64,000 bases of DNA from Allium sativum (GCA_030737875.1 CM060922.1:300939456-301003455); one strand, 5' to 3'; positions 35,209 to 47,181 are shown, counted from the stretch's first letter. Notes: generated from the sequence alone by a model not told the origin. Made by a program: numbers and translations.

Positions 35209-36306
35209 ATGATTAGGAGACTAACAGAGAGGAAATTATTAAGCTAGAAAACGTGCATGCAATCTTGGTCAGGAGGCTTCTGGTTCTCGTTTGCATTATT
35301 TGAATAGTGTTCTTGTTCTTATTATTCTTAATGATGAGACATCGGTCCAAATCATGGTTCAAAATTCCGGCCAGTCCGGTCAGGTTCCAGCGTTGGCCGA
35401 ACCGGAATTCTCTTCGAAACCCGTTCCGTTCTGAAGCATCAAATCGAAGTCTAAAAAAATAATTATAAAGGAATTCTGAAACTGAAAAAGATGAAAAACC
35501 CGATTCGAGCAAGGAATAGATATGAAAGGAGTTTAGAAATTTGAAATTGAAATTTTAATAGTTGAATCAAGACTCAAGAGCTTCAGACGTTAAGGATTTA
35601 AAAGCTAGACACTGGGGTCTGTGATTTAGAAGTTAGGGGAATTGAAACGGAATCTTGAACTGTGGCTCATTGTAGCAGGCAGCGGCAAATTTCTTTTATT
35701 TTGATTTTCTATTTTAGGGTTCATTGTGGAATACGATGAAGGCAGGGAGAGTGTGTTTGCAAATAACATTTGCACAGATATTGGGCTGGGCTTCATTTTG
35801 AAGAAAGCAAATTTCTTTATAGGCTTCTGTCACGTATAATTGTTTTGATTTCTTTAGAGTTGTGGTATCCCTACAAGTCACAGCAAATAATTTTACACAT
35901 GTTTAATAGTAGTGTGGGCAGAAGAAAAAAAAATTCATGAAATCCGAAAACGGAGATAAAACGGAACACCCAGAATTTCTAAAACAAAACCGGAATTCAA
36001 GAAATATCAGATGGCCAGAACGGAACCGGAAACCGAAATTTTGAACCTTGGCCCAAATGTAAGATATTGCTAAGCAATTTGGTCCCATTATCAGTTACTA
36101 TGATGCTGATATATTATAGCTTGCACACATGCATGGATACACATGTGTGCATGCCCACATTGAAAATTGGTTATAGTTAACAAGAGTGTATGGGGCTCGA
36201 ACATGCTTAAAAAAAACCCTCAAGAGGTAACTAATTTTTTAAGCCAGTTGAAAATTATATAGTTGTATTATGAGAACTGATTTGAAAGTCCTAGTGACAG
36301 GTTATT
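35209..36306 (+). repeat. 1.09-kb tandem duplication, unit 2
   Basis: Starts at ATGATTAGGAGAC and ends at GACAGGTTATT. The junction shows only a few shared bases (TTAT), so the duplication was probably produced by replication slippage or end-joining rather than by recombination between long repeats. Confidence 0.93.
35353..36047. mobile_element. MITE with CCGGAA-rich inverted ends, copy 2
   Basis: The counterpart of 34263-34950 inside the second tandem unit. Flanks read TCGGTCCAAAT and TTGGCCCAAAT. It was duplicated with the surrounding DNA, not inserted independently. Confidence 0.75.
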
Positions 36307-36973
36307 CAATTCTTTGGAAGTTACATGGCTGAATGAATGGCGCTTTTTGAATCCAACTGAAAATTATAGGGCTTTCTATTATGGTAGGAACAGTGAACGT
36401 TGGAGTTTGATTCAAGTGGTTAAGCAATCTCATGCAATTGTTTTAGTCCCATAATCTGTCAATGTTAATATATTTTGTAATGGTTGGCACACTGAAAATG
36501 TCATAAATATTTTTAAAGATGGATGTAGAAATTAGAACGCGTATTTATTGAATTCTTTTTTGTTAAAGGTTTGAATGACGTAAGCTTTTAATACTTATTG
36601 GGATAGTGTTTATGCCCAACATTCTGAAATTTCAAACTCTAAAAAAGAACTGTTAGTTTTCAAAAAGGGGCCAACAAGTTAATTGTTCTATCATATTTGT
36701 GTCTAGGGACAAGCAATCTTTGGTTAAACCAAATAAACCAACCAAACTAATTTATCTCGGTCGGTTTGGTTCGGTTTCCAAACGAAATGGGCTTATGATC
36801 GGACCCTAAAAAAATTACTTTGGTTATCGATTTAACCAAATTAAACAAACTTTTATCATTTTTTTCAAAATTATTAATGTTAACCAATTTTTTAGATTAA
36901 TTTAGCGATCAGAATAAATTTCTATATACATACACACTCCCAAATTTTATATGGATCGGCCCCACCTCATTTT
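36307..36973. other. Intergenic, no gene; GGTTTGGTTCGG repeat
   Basis: At 36720-36850 AACCAAATAAACCAACC and TCGGTCGGTTTGGTTCGG words form a degenerate inverted repeat typical of dispersed plant MITE-like sequence. Nothing else is supported. Confidence 0.35.
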
Positions 36974-37110
36974 TGTAACACCCCAAATTTCTCTGATTTT
37001 AACCTCGTATTCCGATTTAAATAATATAATTTCTCTTCCATGAGAAAGAGATACTATATTGTTTAAATCGAAACATGTGGATGAAATCAGGGGACTTGAG
37101 ATATAGTAAA
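36974..37110 (+). mobile_element. Fragment of gypsy-type LTR start with long hairpin
   Basis: TGTAACACCCC at 36974 is the canonical LTR start. An imperfect inverted repeat follows: 37013-37038 pairs with 37045-37070 over about 26 bases with a few mismatches and a very short loop. Similarity to an LTR is lost within about 150 bp, so this is a truncated piece or a coincidental start. Confidence 0.35.
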
Positions 37111-37365
37111 AATGAGATGTGGCCGCTCCTTGTATTGCAGGAATTATTCATTTACTAGTTTTATGAATTATCTGAACAATTGCCAAATCATATCTGTATT
37201 TGAGTCCACTTTGTATTCCAAACCAAAAAAAGCGCATTATTTTGCGTTTAATCATTTAATGTAATACTTGTATAGCGATAGCTTAATGCACTTATTCAAA
37301 AACTTACACAAAATGTCTTTTTATGTATAAAAAAGTTGGATTTCATAATTAGTATTTTAAAAAAG

Positions 37366-37907
37366 GTGTGGTGCTAAGGGCACCCCAATATGTTCTTCCT
37401 AATACCACGACTAGAAAATACAACACTTATTATTACACTCTTCTTAATACCACACTTACAAAATAAGGGGCTACCACACTGTTTTACCCTATTCTATTTC
37501 GCTCGACATTCATCGTCCTCATTTGTAAAACCGATCAACGAGCTAAACCTTAGATCTATAATCGATCAACAAATTCGACGCGACACTATACAAAAGCCGC
37601 GAATAAGATTTGAATTAAGCAAACTAGAAGAGGAAGTTAGAGATTAAGGTTTTCAGATCACCAAAAAATTGAGAGATTACCGTACGAATTTGAATTTTCC
37701 CATGAAAGATGCGAAGAAGACAACGATTACAAGAGATTAGGGTATTTAGATTAACTTAGTACGTGATTAGTTCGGCAAATAATGATTGAGTGAGATATTA
37801 GAATGGAGAGGTAATGTGGTATTAGGAAGCATACAAAATTTAGTAAGTTTTATTTTTTTTAATTGCAGTATTAGGAAGAACATATTGAGGTGCCCTTAGC
37901 ATCACAC
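37366..37907. mobile_element. hAT-type MITE, long member (542 bp)
   Basis: The ends are GTGTGGTGCTAAGGGCACC and, reversed, GTGTGATGCTAAGGGCACC, pairing onward through AATATGTTCTTCCTAATAC. The flanks TAAAAAAG (37358-37365) and TAAAAAAA (37908-37915) form an 8-bp target duplication with one mismatch, as hAT elements make. The 85-residue frame inside (37390-37647) starts within the inverted end and is not supported as a gene. The same terminal sequence bounds 41881-42039. Confidence 0.82.
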
Positions 37908-38280
37908 TAAAAAAATGTGATTTTTAAGGAAATATGCAACATTTGAGGTTTTAGACTGTGTCTTACCTGTTTAAATTTTTCAAAAGTTTGTTAAATTATG
38001 AAAGTTCCGATTGCGGTCTCAGTTTCAGATTTTCAGCATAAAAAATAACCGGCTACATATTAATTCCAACCTAGATTAAAACATTAATTTCCAAGACAAT
38101 CATATTTCCAACCCATTTGCAACTTTATTTCCAGCATAGATCAAAAAAATTGTTTCCAAGACAATCATACTTCCAATCCAATTGAGACCTCTCACACCTA
38201 ATCACTTCTACATCTCGATTTATTTTTATAGCCCATATGCACATCAATCATAATCATTTTTCGTTATTTCTTGTGACCTC

Positions 38281-40230
38281 GTTGTAGTTAATACCTTCTT
38301 TAGAAAGAGATAATTGCATCTAGTTACTTTCAATAGTCGTCAACACTCCAACAAGATTGACTCTGTCCTTAGTTAAGAGATGACAAACAAGCTTGTATAG
38401 ATTGCAAAGTCATAACTGGAAAATGTGTCGTCTCACATCGTCGGCTTTTGATATCCAATTTTCGCCTTCGCATACGTATTCGACAGGATGAAGGAGCCAA
38501 GATTGGTAGGACAAAATGGTGAAAGCTCAAAGAAGACACCTAACGGGTATTTAAGGTTGAGTAACGGCATATGAGGTGTGAAATAAGAAAGGAAAAGCAA
38601 ATGACTTTGTGGTGCATTCGAAAAGCTGCTACTGCAGTGTTTGGGATAACAAATGAAAGAAACGCAAACTAAAAATTCACGATGGTGAAACGTGATGTGC
38701 AAATGCTATCAAAGAGCGAACGCTACAAATGCTTGCATCATCACAAGAGCAAGGACAACATGCAAAAGTACAAAGCAGCAAAGAAGAATGCAAAGAGAGC
38801 GGTGAATGAAGCAAATGGTCGAACGTATGAAGATCTATATAAAAAGTTAAGTATGGAGGAGGCTTTAAAAAGTTTACAATCGAGTAAGACGAATCGTTTG
38901 ATAACACTAACAGACATTTTGTTCGGAAAATTTAAGAGTCCAAAAGTCCAAGATAAAGGAAATGCTAAAACAGATGAAAGTAGACAAGTCGTTGGGACCT
39001 GATAACATCCCCATGGAGGTGTGGAGATGCCTTGGAAATGCAAGGATAACATGGCTAACTAAGTTGTTTAAAAATATTTTCAAATCAAACAAAATGTCAG
39101 ATAAGTGAAGGAGAAACACATTAGTTTCAATCTTAAAAAATAAAGGAATATTTTAAATTGTACAAATTATAGAGAAATTAAGCTTGAGTCATGAAGCTTT
39201 GAGAAAGAGTCATTGAACATCGATTAAGAAGGATGCCAAGCGTTTTAAAAAACCAACTTGGTTTCATGCACGGAAGGTCGACCACGAAAGGTTTTCTTGA
39301 TAAGACAACTTATGGAGATATTTAAAAAGTAAAAGAAAGATTTATACATGTTATCTACCGATTGGAGAAAGCTTATGACAAAGTATCGAGAGATGTTATG
39401 TAGTCGGCTCTGGAAGAGAAGAGTCCTAACAAAGTACCTTTCCCTGGTATGTACGATGACGTTGTGACTATTGTCAAAGCATGCGATAGTGAAATCGGTA
39501 ACTTTCCCATTAATATATGTTTCCATCAAGGGTTAGCTTTGAGCCCCTTCTTTTTTGCCCTGGTGATGGATGAGGTTACGAAGGATATATAAGATGAGAT
39601 TTTTTGGACTATTTTGTTTACTGATGATATTCCGTTAATTGACGAAAGTATGATAGATAGGATTGATAGACAACTGGAGTTATAGAGACAAAATTTTAGA
39701 ATCAAGGAGATTTAAGCGTAGCAGAACTGAAACAGAGTATATAAGTGCGAGTTAAGCGATGTTAGCTCGAAGAATGAAGATGTCACTCTGGATAGACAAT
39801 AATGCCCAAGAAGGGTTCCTTTTGATATCTATGATCAATATTGCAATACGATGGTGAGATTGATAAAATTGTCGATTTTAAAATTCGAGCAGGATAGATG
39901 AAATGACGATCGGCGCCTAACATTCTCTGTGATAGGCAAATCTCGCAAAAGCTTAAAGAAAAATTCTATAAAATGACCATCAGGCATGCAATGAAGTATG
40001 GTATAGAATGTTAGCATACTAAAAAATAACGCGTCCAAAAGATAAGTATAGTAGAAATGTGTGTTGCAATAAAGCTGTGGTCATACAAGACGAGACTCAA
40101 TTAAAAATGATGATATACATGAACTTGGAGTAGCAACAATTGAGTAGAAACTAGTATGACATCGCTTAAGATGGTTATGGTGATAGAAAACTAGAAAATT
40201 GAGATTTTGAAAGTAGACAATAAATAGTTG
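38281..40230 (+). pseudogene. Decayed RTE-clade LINE (endonuclease end, reverse transcriptase)
   Basis: Several frames, joined by frameshifts and stops, read like the ORF of plant RTE elements. In order: an NTFF-like stretch near 38288, ACIDCKVITG and SHRRLLISNF (about 38390-38460, the linker after the endonuclease), a lysine/alanine-rich YKAAKKNAKRAVNEA region (38770-38815), the SLGPDNIPMEVW motif (about 38985), NQLGFMHGRST (39255), FTDDI in place of the usual FADD (39618), and a C-terminal CDRQISQKLKEKFYKMTIRH-like part near 39930-39985. The frame at 38682-39002 is one intact piece. RTE proteins nick and reverse-transcribe at the target; this copy cannot. Neither end was defined and no target duplication was found. 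Confidence 0.85.
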
Positions 40231-41872
40231 TTATTTATGAAATAGATAGAAGGTGAAAAAAATCATTATATAATAAGAGTAACCTGTGGTGTAAATAGTT
40301 GAAATTGACAAAATGTAATTAAATATATTTTATGTTATTGACTGCATTATATACTTTACGCATGTATTAAATACATTTTGATGTAAATGTAATTATATTA
40401 CAGAAAATTTGACAAGTTCATATTATACATTCAAAATAATTGATGGATATAATATATTTATGCCTTACAAATTTGAAATTTATTCTTATAATTGTGAGTT
40501 ATAATGAGATTTATTCTTATTTATCAGTTATGGTGAGATAAAACTCTTAAGACAAAATGCATGAAAATACAGTTTTGTATAAAATGAAAAAAAATCCAAT
40601 GACAAGTACTGAGAATAAATAAGAAAAGATATAAAGTGAAATATAATATATTTGTTTGTTCATTTTGTTGTCATTTTATTTCATTTACATGATTCGTTGT
40701 CATTTTATTTCATTTACATGATCGTTGTATTTTCTTTATATTTTAGCAAAATTTTCAACACTTGAGTCAAATATAAATCTGGATCAAATTTTGTTTTGTT
40801 ATCACCCGAATTAAAATTACCAAAATATTTGAGATTCCATTGTAATTTTGAACCATGTTGTATTTATATCCACATCGAAAATCACATTTTTGGTATCGAA
40901 AATATATATATATGTGTGTGTGTGTGCATGTGCATGTGTGTGTGTGTGTGCATGTGTGTGGATAATAATATTTCGTTTATATATGTGGATAATTGATAGA
41001 TTTACAAAAAAAATGACTCAATGTAGAATCGTATCAATGTCAACTCTTAAAAATTACAAAGAAAAGGATATGATAACAAAACTAATATTTAGCAACAAAT
41101 TGTCTGAAATGTTGTAAAACAGCACAACTCTCACACAATTCTTTCACTAAAAATAAGTGATATACGTTATTGTCTTCGTGAAAAGGAACAAAAAAAATTT
41201 AATGCGAATACAATCATATCTACAATTGTATTTGCTTTCCGGATACTATTTTTTTTCTTTCGAGTACAGATGCAAATAGATATGGGGATTTCGAGTACTC
41301 AATGGCAGCCTACTGTTAATCAAGTCATGCGAAGGGATATTTGCTAAGCAAGTTTGATCAGATGACAAGAAAATCGGCTCAACCTAAATCAATCTTAAGA
41401 CTACATGTCCACATAAAAACATGCACGTATACTACATTTATAGAACAAACTATTTTCACACGGGTCAAATAAGAAACTGGCATCTGAATAACTGGACATT
41501 AGCAGCTCACTGGACTTGTTCGCCAATAACATATTCTACATGGTTGTGTCTATTCTCACCCCGCTAACTGCTTTACGGACCCCACTATTTTAAAAACAAA
41601 ATTCAACCCACCTATTACTTCTCTCACCCCATTTATTCCATTTTAGTCCTTACCTTTCTAGGTGATCATATTCTGTCGGTTCTTATATATCTCTTTACTG
41701 TAACTTTTTTCCCTGTTTCCTCCTAATTTTCAAAAAACCATAGTTTTGAAAACTGAAAACACAATGAAGATAGGTAAACATGGAGAAAGATGAGAAGAAA
41801 GAAAATCAAAGCAGTGCCGTAATTCTCAATTTAGAGTTGTTGAATTTGTTTTTCCCTGCAGAGACAAACTGA
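40231..41872. other. Intergenic, no gene; TG-rich microsatellite
   Basis: A TA run passes into TG repeats interrupted by CATG at about 40904-40965; cysteine-valine frames here are artefacts. Two TTGTCATTTTATTTCATTTACATGAT copies sit side by side at about 40667-40722. The rest is AT-rich without signal. Confidence 0.4.
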
Positions 41873-41880
41873 TAAAAATA

Positions 41881-42039
41881 GTGTGGTGCTAAAGGCACCG
41901 TGAAAAGTGCTTCGGGCTACCACAGTCCGACGCCCAAACGGCGTTCGGCCGGCGTTTGACCGCCGAAGACGACAAAAAAAACATTCGGTGATGGATGTGG
42001 TTGCCCGAAGCACAAAGTGTGGTGCCCTTAGCACTGCAC
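41881..42039. mobile_element. hAT-type MITE, short member (159 bp)
   Basis: The ends are GTGTGGTGCTAAAGGCACC and, reversed, GTGCAGTGCTAAGGGCACC. Pairing extends about 45 bp through TGCTTCGGGC. A perfect 8-bp target duplication TAAAAATA flanks it (41873-41880 and 42040-42047). The internal part is GC-richer (CGGCGTTCGGCCGGCGTTTGACCG region). It shares ends with 37366-37907 but not its interior. Confidence 0.88.
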
Positions 42040-42047
42040 TAAAAATA

Positions 42048-42492
42048 TATAATATCTACGTTAATGTGTAAAGCATAAAAAAGGAATTTAAAATTTTATA
42101 TTATAACTGGGGGTTGTAAAGTAAAACGAGGGGTGACGATAGTGGAAGCCTCTTCTATATACCACCGACCTACCATGTCAAATTCAACACCATCTAAACT
42201 CTCAACAATCAAAAAAGGCCATAAAAAGTAATGACTGCGCACGATAAAATAACTATAAACTGATACTAAGATGGTTAAATAAGCTAAATTTAAGTCAACA
42301 TATTTAGTTACTGGTGAGACTAACAGTTACAATCCCAGTAGCCCTAGCACCCTCAACTTAAACAAATATGAAATGATCAAATAACTGCACAATAAGAAAC
42401 TAGTATTGCAGCTAACCGCTCCGTTCAACTCAGCAATGGGAATAAAACCTAAATCAAAATAAATTAAGATAATTATACCAAAAAATCAATAT
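42048..42492. other. Downstream region of OEP7 gene
   Basis: No coding signal. This is the presumed 3' UTR and downstream flank of the minus-strand gene, AT-rich, without an unambiguous AATAAA on the minus strand close to the stop. Confidence 0.3.
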
Positions 42493-42711
42493 CTAATTGT
42501 CCTCTTTGGTTGACGGTTCCCCTTTAGCATCGTCGTAGTCAGAATCGGAATCATGATCCGGATCAGATTTGTCGATGGCGCCTCGGATCCGATCCAAATA
42601 GGGTTTGAAAGCGGTTTCCATGGTAAGCCAGCTCAACGCCAAGCCACCAAGTACTACTAGAGTCGTTTTCAGTATGCTAGCATCCTTCTCGCCTCTCTTT
42701 CCTCTCTCCAT
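42493..42711 (-). CDS. OEP7: Chloroplast outer envelope protein, OEP7-like
   Basis: An intact single-exon frame of 72 residues, of similar size to known OEP7 proteins. The N-terminus is short and hydrophilic. A single membrane span covers about residues 16-35 (LVVLGGLALSWLTMETAF), followed by a positively charged flank, FKPYLDRIR (35-43), and the conserved AIDKSDP (45-51). Known OEP7 proteins share the ALxWLxxExAFKPxLD pattern and the IDKSDP motif. In that family the span plus its basic C-flank acts as an uncleaved signal anchor, targeting the protein to the plastid outer envelope after synthesis in the cytosol, N-terminus inward. The C-terminal tail (52-61) is strongly acidic, DHDSDSDYDD, ending EPSTKEDN. 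The ATG is the only one upstream of the conserved region, in an AAAATGGAG context. GC content exceeds its surroundings. A TATAAT at 42869-42874 (minus) is a possible promoter box. It is the only convincing host gene here. Confidence 0.87.
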   Translation of the reverse strand: MERGKRGEKDASILKTTLVVLGGLALSWLTMETAFKPYLDRIRGAIDKSDPDHDSDSDYDDAKGEPSTKEDN

Positions 42712-44499
42712 TTTCCTATTAATTTTTTTATTATTTTAGTATATTATTACAGCAATTTGGTACTTTGGAATTGTTAGATTCGGTAATGCAGCAGGCGTAA
42801 GATAGCACTATCATACAAAGGTAAGAGAAAATAAAAAGTGTGAGTTTGCGATTGAGGTTAAACGGGGCATTATACATGGCTGTGTGATAAAAGGGAAATA
42901 CATTTGAGGTTTTAAACAAGACGTTTAAACGGAATATCTTTTGATTTAATTATTTTATGATTAATTAAGTATTTAGTTTGTTTGTAATATGCATTTAACT
43001 GAGCTGAACCAACGGCACAAAACTGAAATACAAACATATAATTATACAGTACTGGAAAATACAAAATAAGTAATATAATATAATCGATCAATGCACTTTG
43101 CTTCAACTATTTCATCTTTTATGTTATCTAAACTATTGTTATTTTGATGTTTCTATGTCGTTAGACCACTTCACATGTTATGTTTGTTCTTTTCTGTGTA
43201 CTGTGATACTCTTAGGTACTCCTCCGGAATAAGAACGGGATCATTATCATACACCGTAAAATCTAGACCACATGTTGTATTTTCGTACGTAATTGTATAT
43301 AATCATTGTAACTACGACGATTTTTTACTTGTGTTTCGAAGAAATATGTTTGCATATTTTTCAAAATGACGAAGTTTTTCTTCCATACTCCTAAAGTTCT
43401 CTCTTTGTCATTCTTAAACTCGAATGATAGAAATTAAAATTTACATTCACTGATTTCGGTCGGTTTGCAGTTTTCCAAAAATGATGTATATGATACCTAA
43501 CATTATGGTACGGTGGTAAATAGCCATTTTGAAGCGAAACCCCAAGTCAACTACATGATACTATCCAATTGGTGGATGTGGAAAATTTAAGATTTTACCA
43601 TATACTAACGAACTAAAAATTCTATTGTCATACGTTGCAGGGCCGGTTCCACGGTTCGAGATGCTCTAGGCGAAGGCAAAAATATTTGATTACTATCCTT
43701 TTTTGTTGCCCAACCAAACAATAAATCCATGCAAAGAAAGAGTAATTGCCTAACCAAACAAGGTACAAACAAAGGTAAGACCTAACGTGGGAGAAAAAGA
43801 AAAACATTTTGTACTCTTATCTTCTTGTTCATCTTCTTAAAGTAACTCATAATTTAGTAAATTATATATCGTCAGGCACATTATCTTCTTGTTAACATCG
43901 TGCTTTTTTAAAGTCAACAAAGCACATCTCTATGTTCAACTTTGTAATGCCATCATATACCCTGGAAATAATCAAAATCATATTATTGTATTATTTTCTA
44001 CTCTGTTCACTACAATCTTTCTACAGTCTATAGCATAATGAAAGAAAAATAAAAAAAATTATACAAAAATTTCGTTCACAGCGTTCTTGATGGTTAATCA
44101 ATATTTGTTTCACCCATATTAGCCTGGTATATTCAGAAGTGTGCATCCGGGTAACTTCTCTCTTTCTTTTACGTAAGAAAGTTGCAACAACTACGTTATG
44201 GTAACTTTGTTGGTCTGTATCGTCGAAACCAGACATAGCACTGATAAGATGGAAATTGAATTAATTTTAAAAAACTGAAAATTTTATATATTCTACAGAA
44301 AGAGAAAACACGCATAACATAAACAAAATTTACTAGAAATATTAGCCGCTTGAGTACGGAAATCAAAAAAAGGAGAGGAAGAGGTGGTTGATGTTGGTTT
44401 GAAGGGGAAAAGAGAGAGGGGGGGCTATTTCCACTCAACGAATGAATTGTCACGCATTGGCTAGCCTGACAAGGTTGGTCAAGCGAATGCCTCTTAAGT

Positions 44500-44500
<1 letters not shown>
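42712..44500. other. Upstream region of OEP7 and intergenic sequence
   Basis: The first 200 bp are the presumed promoter and 5' UTR of the minus-strand OEP7-like gene. A CAGGGCCGGTTCC at about 43639 resembles a hAT-type terminus, but no partner end was found. Frames at 43175-43369 and 44021-44453 have no recognisable motif and are not called. Confidence 0.35.
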
Positions 44501-44581
<81 letters not shown>

Positions 44582-44592
44582 GAGAGAGAGAG
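44501..44592. repeat. (TA)n(TG)n(AG)n compound microsatellite
   Basis: A short TA run, about 31 TG units (44514-44575), a few bases, then an AG run. The cysteine-valine frame across it is an artefact. Confidence 0.97.
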
Positions 44593-45420
44593 GGAAAAGG
44601 CTATTTTCATTGCCACTTCAATTATTGTCTTCTCCACACCACATAATTTTAATACTAATAATTTATTATTTACACTGGTATTACGTATTTTTCCTTCGTT
44701 CTCTTACTTTTTATTGTTTTGTGAAAGACAACTGACAAATATTTAGAAGAATACAACTTTTTTGACAGAAAAAATTGAGATTAAAAAATATAATAAAATT
44801 GATTTTTAGATATTTCAAATTGTCTAGAGTAGAACATAAGCTTCTCCTGAGGAAACTATGATTTGGCAGCTGTCAAGCTTATGTTTACATTTGATTAGAT
44901 GTGTACCTAGTTCACACTACGCTTGGATTGCAATTGAATCTAAAGTAATGTAATATATTACTATTTTCAAAAACAGTATGGTAGTAGAAACAAATGCTCC
45001 CACCTCCAATGGCAACTTGGTCACACATATAATTTCTTCACTTCTTTCTATTTTCCTTGATTATCCTTCTCCTCCGCCTCCAAATCTCCCCCCTCCTCGA
45101 CGTTGCCTTTCCGATCTACTTCCTAGTCCTAGTTTTCGACATAGTGGTTGTCAACTCTATTATCCCTGGCCTTGTTACTTCAACCGAAATCGATTATTTC
45201 CTAGATCCCGCCTAGCCGTACCGCGCCTTCGATCATCCCTAACCTAGATCTCATTTTTTGCAAACTCCTACCTGAACTCAGCTTCTACTCGCGTGTGCCT
45301 CTTGTTCGTACCTCTGTTCAATCTCTGAACCCCATTTGTGTCAAATAGCGACCAACTACCCCGTTTCTCCCCTTGTTGCACTGGTAGTTTGCTATGAAGC
45401 TCACAGAAAGACAGCCCCTT
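44593..45420. other. Intergenic, no supported gene
   Basis: The plus-strand frame 44978-45247 contains a proline-rich run (PSPPPPNLPPPRR) but shows no domain. The pyrimidine-rich CTCCTCCGCC DNA could be an untranslated leader. It ends CCCCTT directly before the gypsy element at 45421, which would be the left target site. Confidence 0.3.
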
Positions 45421-46807
45421 TGTAATAATCTGCATATTTCACGATAATATATTTAAATATAATGTCATTAATCGAATATAGGTCCAAAAAGACACTTTTT
45501 GCATACGAATGAATTTGGACTCGAAACCACTTTCATTGAGTTCAAAATATCGTTCACAACAACAAAATTATAAATATCGATATGTTTGGAGTTCGTGAAA
45601 ATTGGGACTTATTTGGGGCTTGAGTTTGTAAACCTAGCCTATTAACCCACCTAGCTCATTCATTTCCTCTTACTGCACAAAATTAGAAATTGGGAAGGGG
45701 AAAGGTAAATTAAAATTCCCTAAGCCCTAGCTTGGTCTTAGTAATCCAACTCATGTTGAAATCAAATGGAAATCCATAGAGAAGAGAGGTAGACTCAATA
45801 TCTATCTTCTCCGACTCAATTCCTCTTCAATTCTTATGATTTTCTAAACCTAATTCTTAGGAAATATTGCATATTCATGTGTAGATTTAAGAATCGTGTG
45901 TATATTCAAAGAGAGGTTGATTTGGCTAAGTCTTCTTTATCCCTTCACTTGCAACAACCAAATGTGAGTTCTTGCGAACTCACATTTATGCCTCAAGTGT
46001 TCATGCTTGTGTAGTGTGCTCATGGCATGTATATATTACTTATGAATTGTGTATTTTGTTGTGTTGATTGGTTTGTGTTTTAACATTTCCCAAATTATGA
46101 GTTTTCAATTTCATTTCAATGATTTCTCATGTGAATCTTTGTAGTGAATTGAGTTTGGAGTTATAAGTAGTTTCGGCAAGTCTTGGATGCTTCATCTTTG
46201 CATGGAAAATATTACATACTGATCACCAATTGTCCGAGCCCGACCAAGGCCTATTGCACATTCTTTGCCTAGGAAAAATGTTGCATATGCTTCAGCTTAG
46301 ATGTCTGACCTGATAGGTCAGACGTCTGTCCGATCTCTCAAGGAAAAACAAAGCATACTGTCTAGTTAGACGTCTGACCTGAAGCCTCACACGTCTGGTG
46401 TTTGTTTTCCTATTGTTGACCGATAGAGACTACGGTCAATAGTTTAAGTTGTTTCATGCTCTTTTCCGACCGAGTTTCGGCCTATTCGATTTTTTTCTAT
46501 GACTTTTTAGTTTCTCTACTTCACATATTTCTACAGCTCGATTTTTACTAATTTTCAATTTATCCATTATGAATGAATTTTATAATCGAAAATTATGAGA
46601 TTCAATTTATGTTATAAAAACGTGAATTCTTAGTTCGATCGTTATTTCGATCGCTATTATACGAGATTTGCCACTTCGAAACTACATATAAAAAGGTTTA
46701 TGTTATTACTAGATACCAAATTCTTTTACCAAAATGGTTTCCAACCTTAATTCATTATACGAAGTTATTTTACGAAATCATTTTATAAATCGTTTTCCAA
46801 TCTACTA

Positions 46808-46813
<6 letters not shown>

Positions 46814-46865
<52 letters not shown>
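46814..46865. repeat. (TA)n microsatellite in 5' LTR
   Basis: About 26 TA units. The matching point in the 3' LTR (about 53950) is exactly where the 3' LTR copy stops. Confidence 0.95.
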
Positions 46866-46870
<5 letters not shown>

Positions 46871-47181
46871 TTTTTCCCAATCGTATGAGAAATCCAATTA
46901 AACGCCTTAGTAAAAACCAGGACTATGAACCCTTGTGTTCGCTTCGACAGTAAATTCTTGGACTTGTTCGATTGAAAAACCATAGCAATGGTCGTCTTAT
47001 GATTTTAGTGGACTATACTACTTGTGTGTAAATATTTGAGTAAAGTAAGTGGTTATGGGACATGTAGCTTAACTCTTATATTTATTAGCCTGGAGTAATT
47101 TACATGACTTTGATTATTTGTGATCTTTCTGAGATTTAGAATAGCTTTATGCGATGTCTTTGAGTAATGGACTGTATTCCA

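Noticed and set aside
34123..35512. Nearly identical 99-residue frames occurring twice
   Set aside because: The repetition comes from the 1.09-kb tandem DNA duplication, and the frame overlaps a MITE end.
37390..37647. 85-residue frame in the long hAT-type MITE
   Set aside because: It begins inside the inverted terminal region and has no transposase or other motif.
38682..39002. Lysine-rich 106-residue frame as a possible host gene
   Set aside because: It matches the linker of RTE-clade LINE proteins and is flanked by the other parts of that protein in order.
43639..43651. CAGGGCCGGTTCC as one end of a hAT transposon
   Set aside because: No matching inverted end or 8-bp duplication was found nearby, so no element is called.
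44513..44746. Cysteine-valine repeat protein
   Set aside because: Product of the (TG)n microsatellite; the remainder shows no motif.
44978..45247. Proline-rich 89-residue frame
   Set aside because: No domain, no partner exon and no conserved features; pyrimidine-rich DNA explains the composition.
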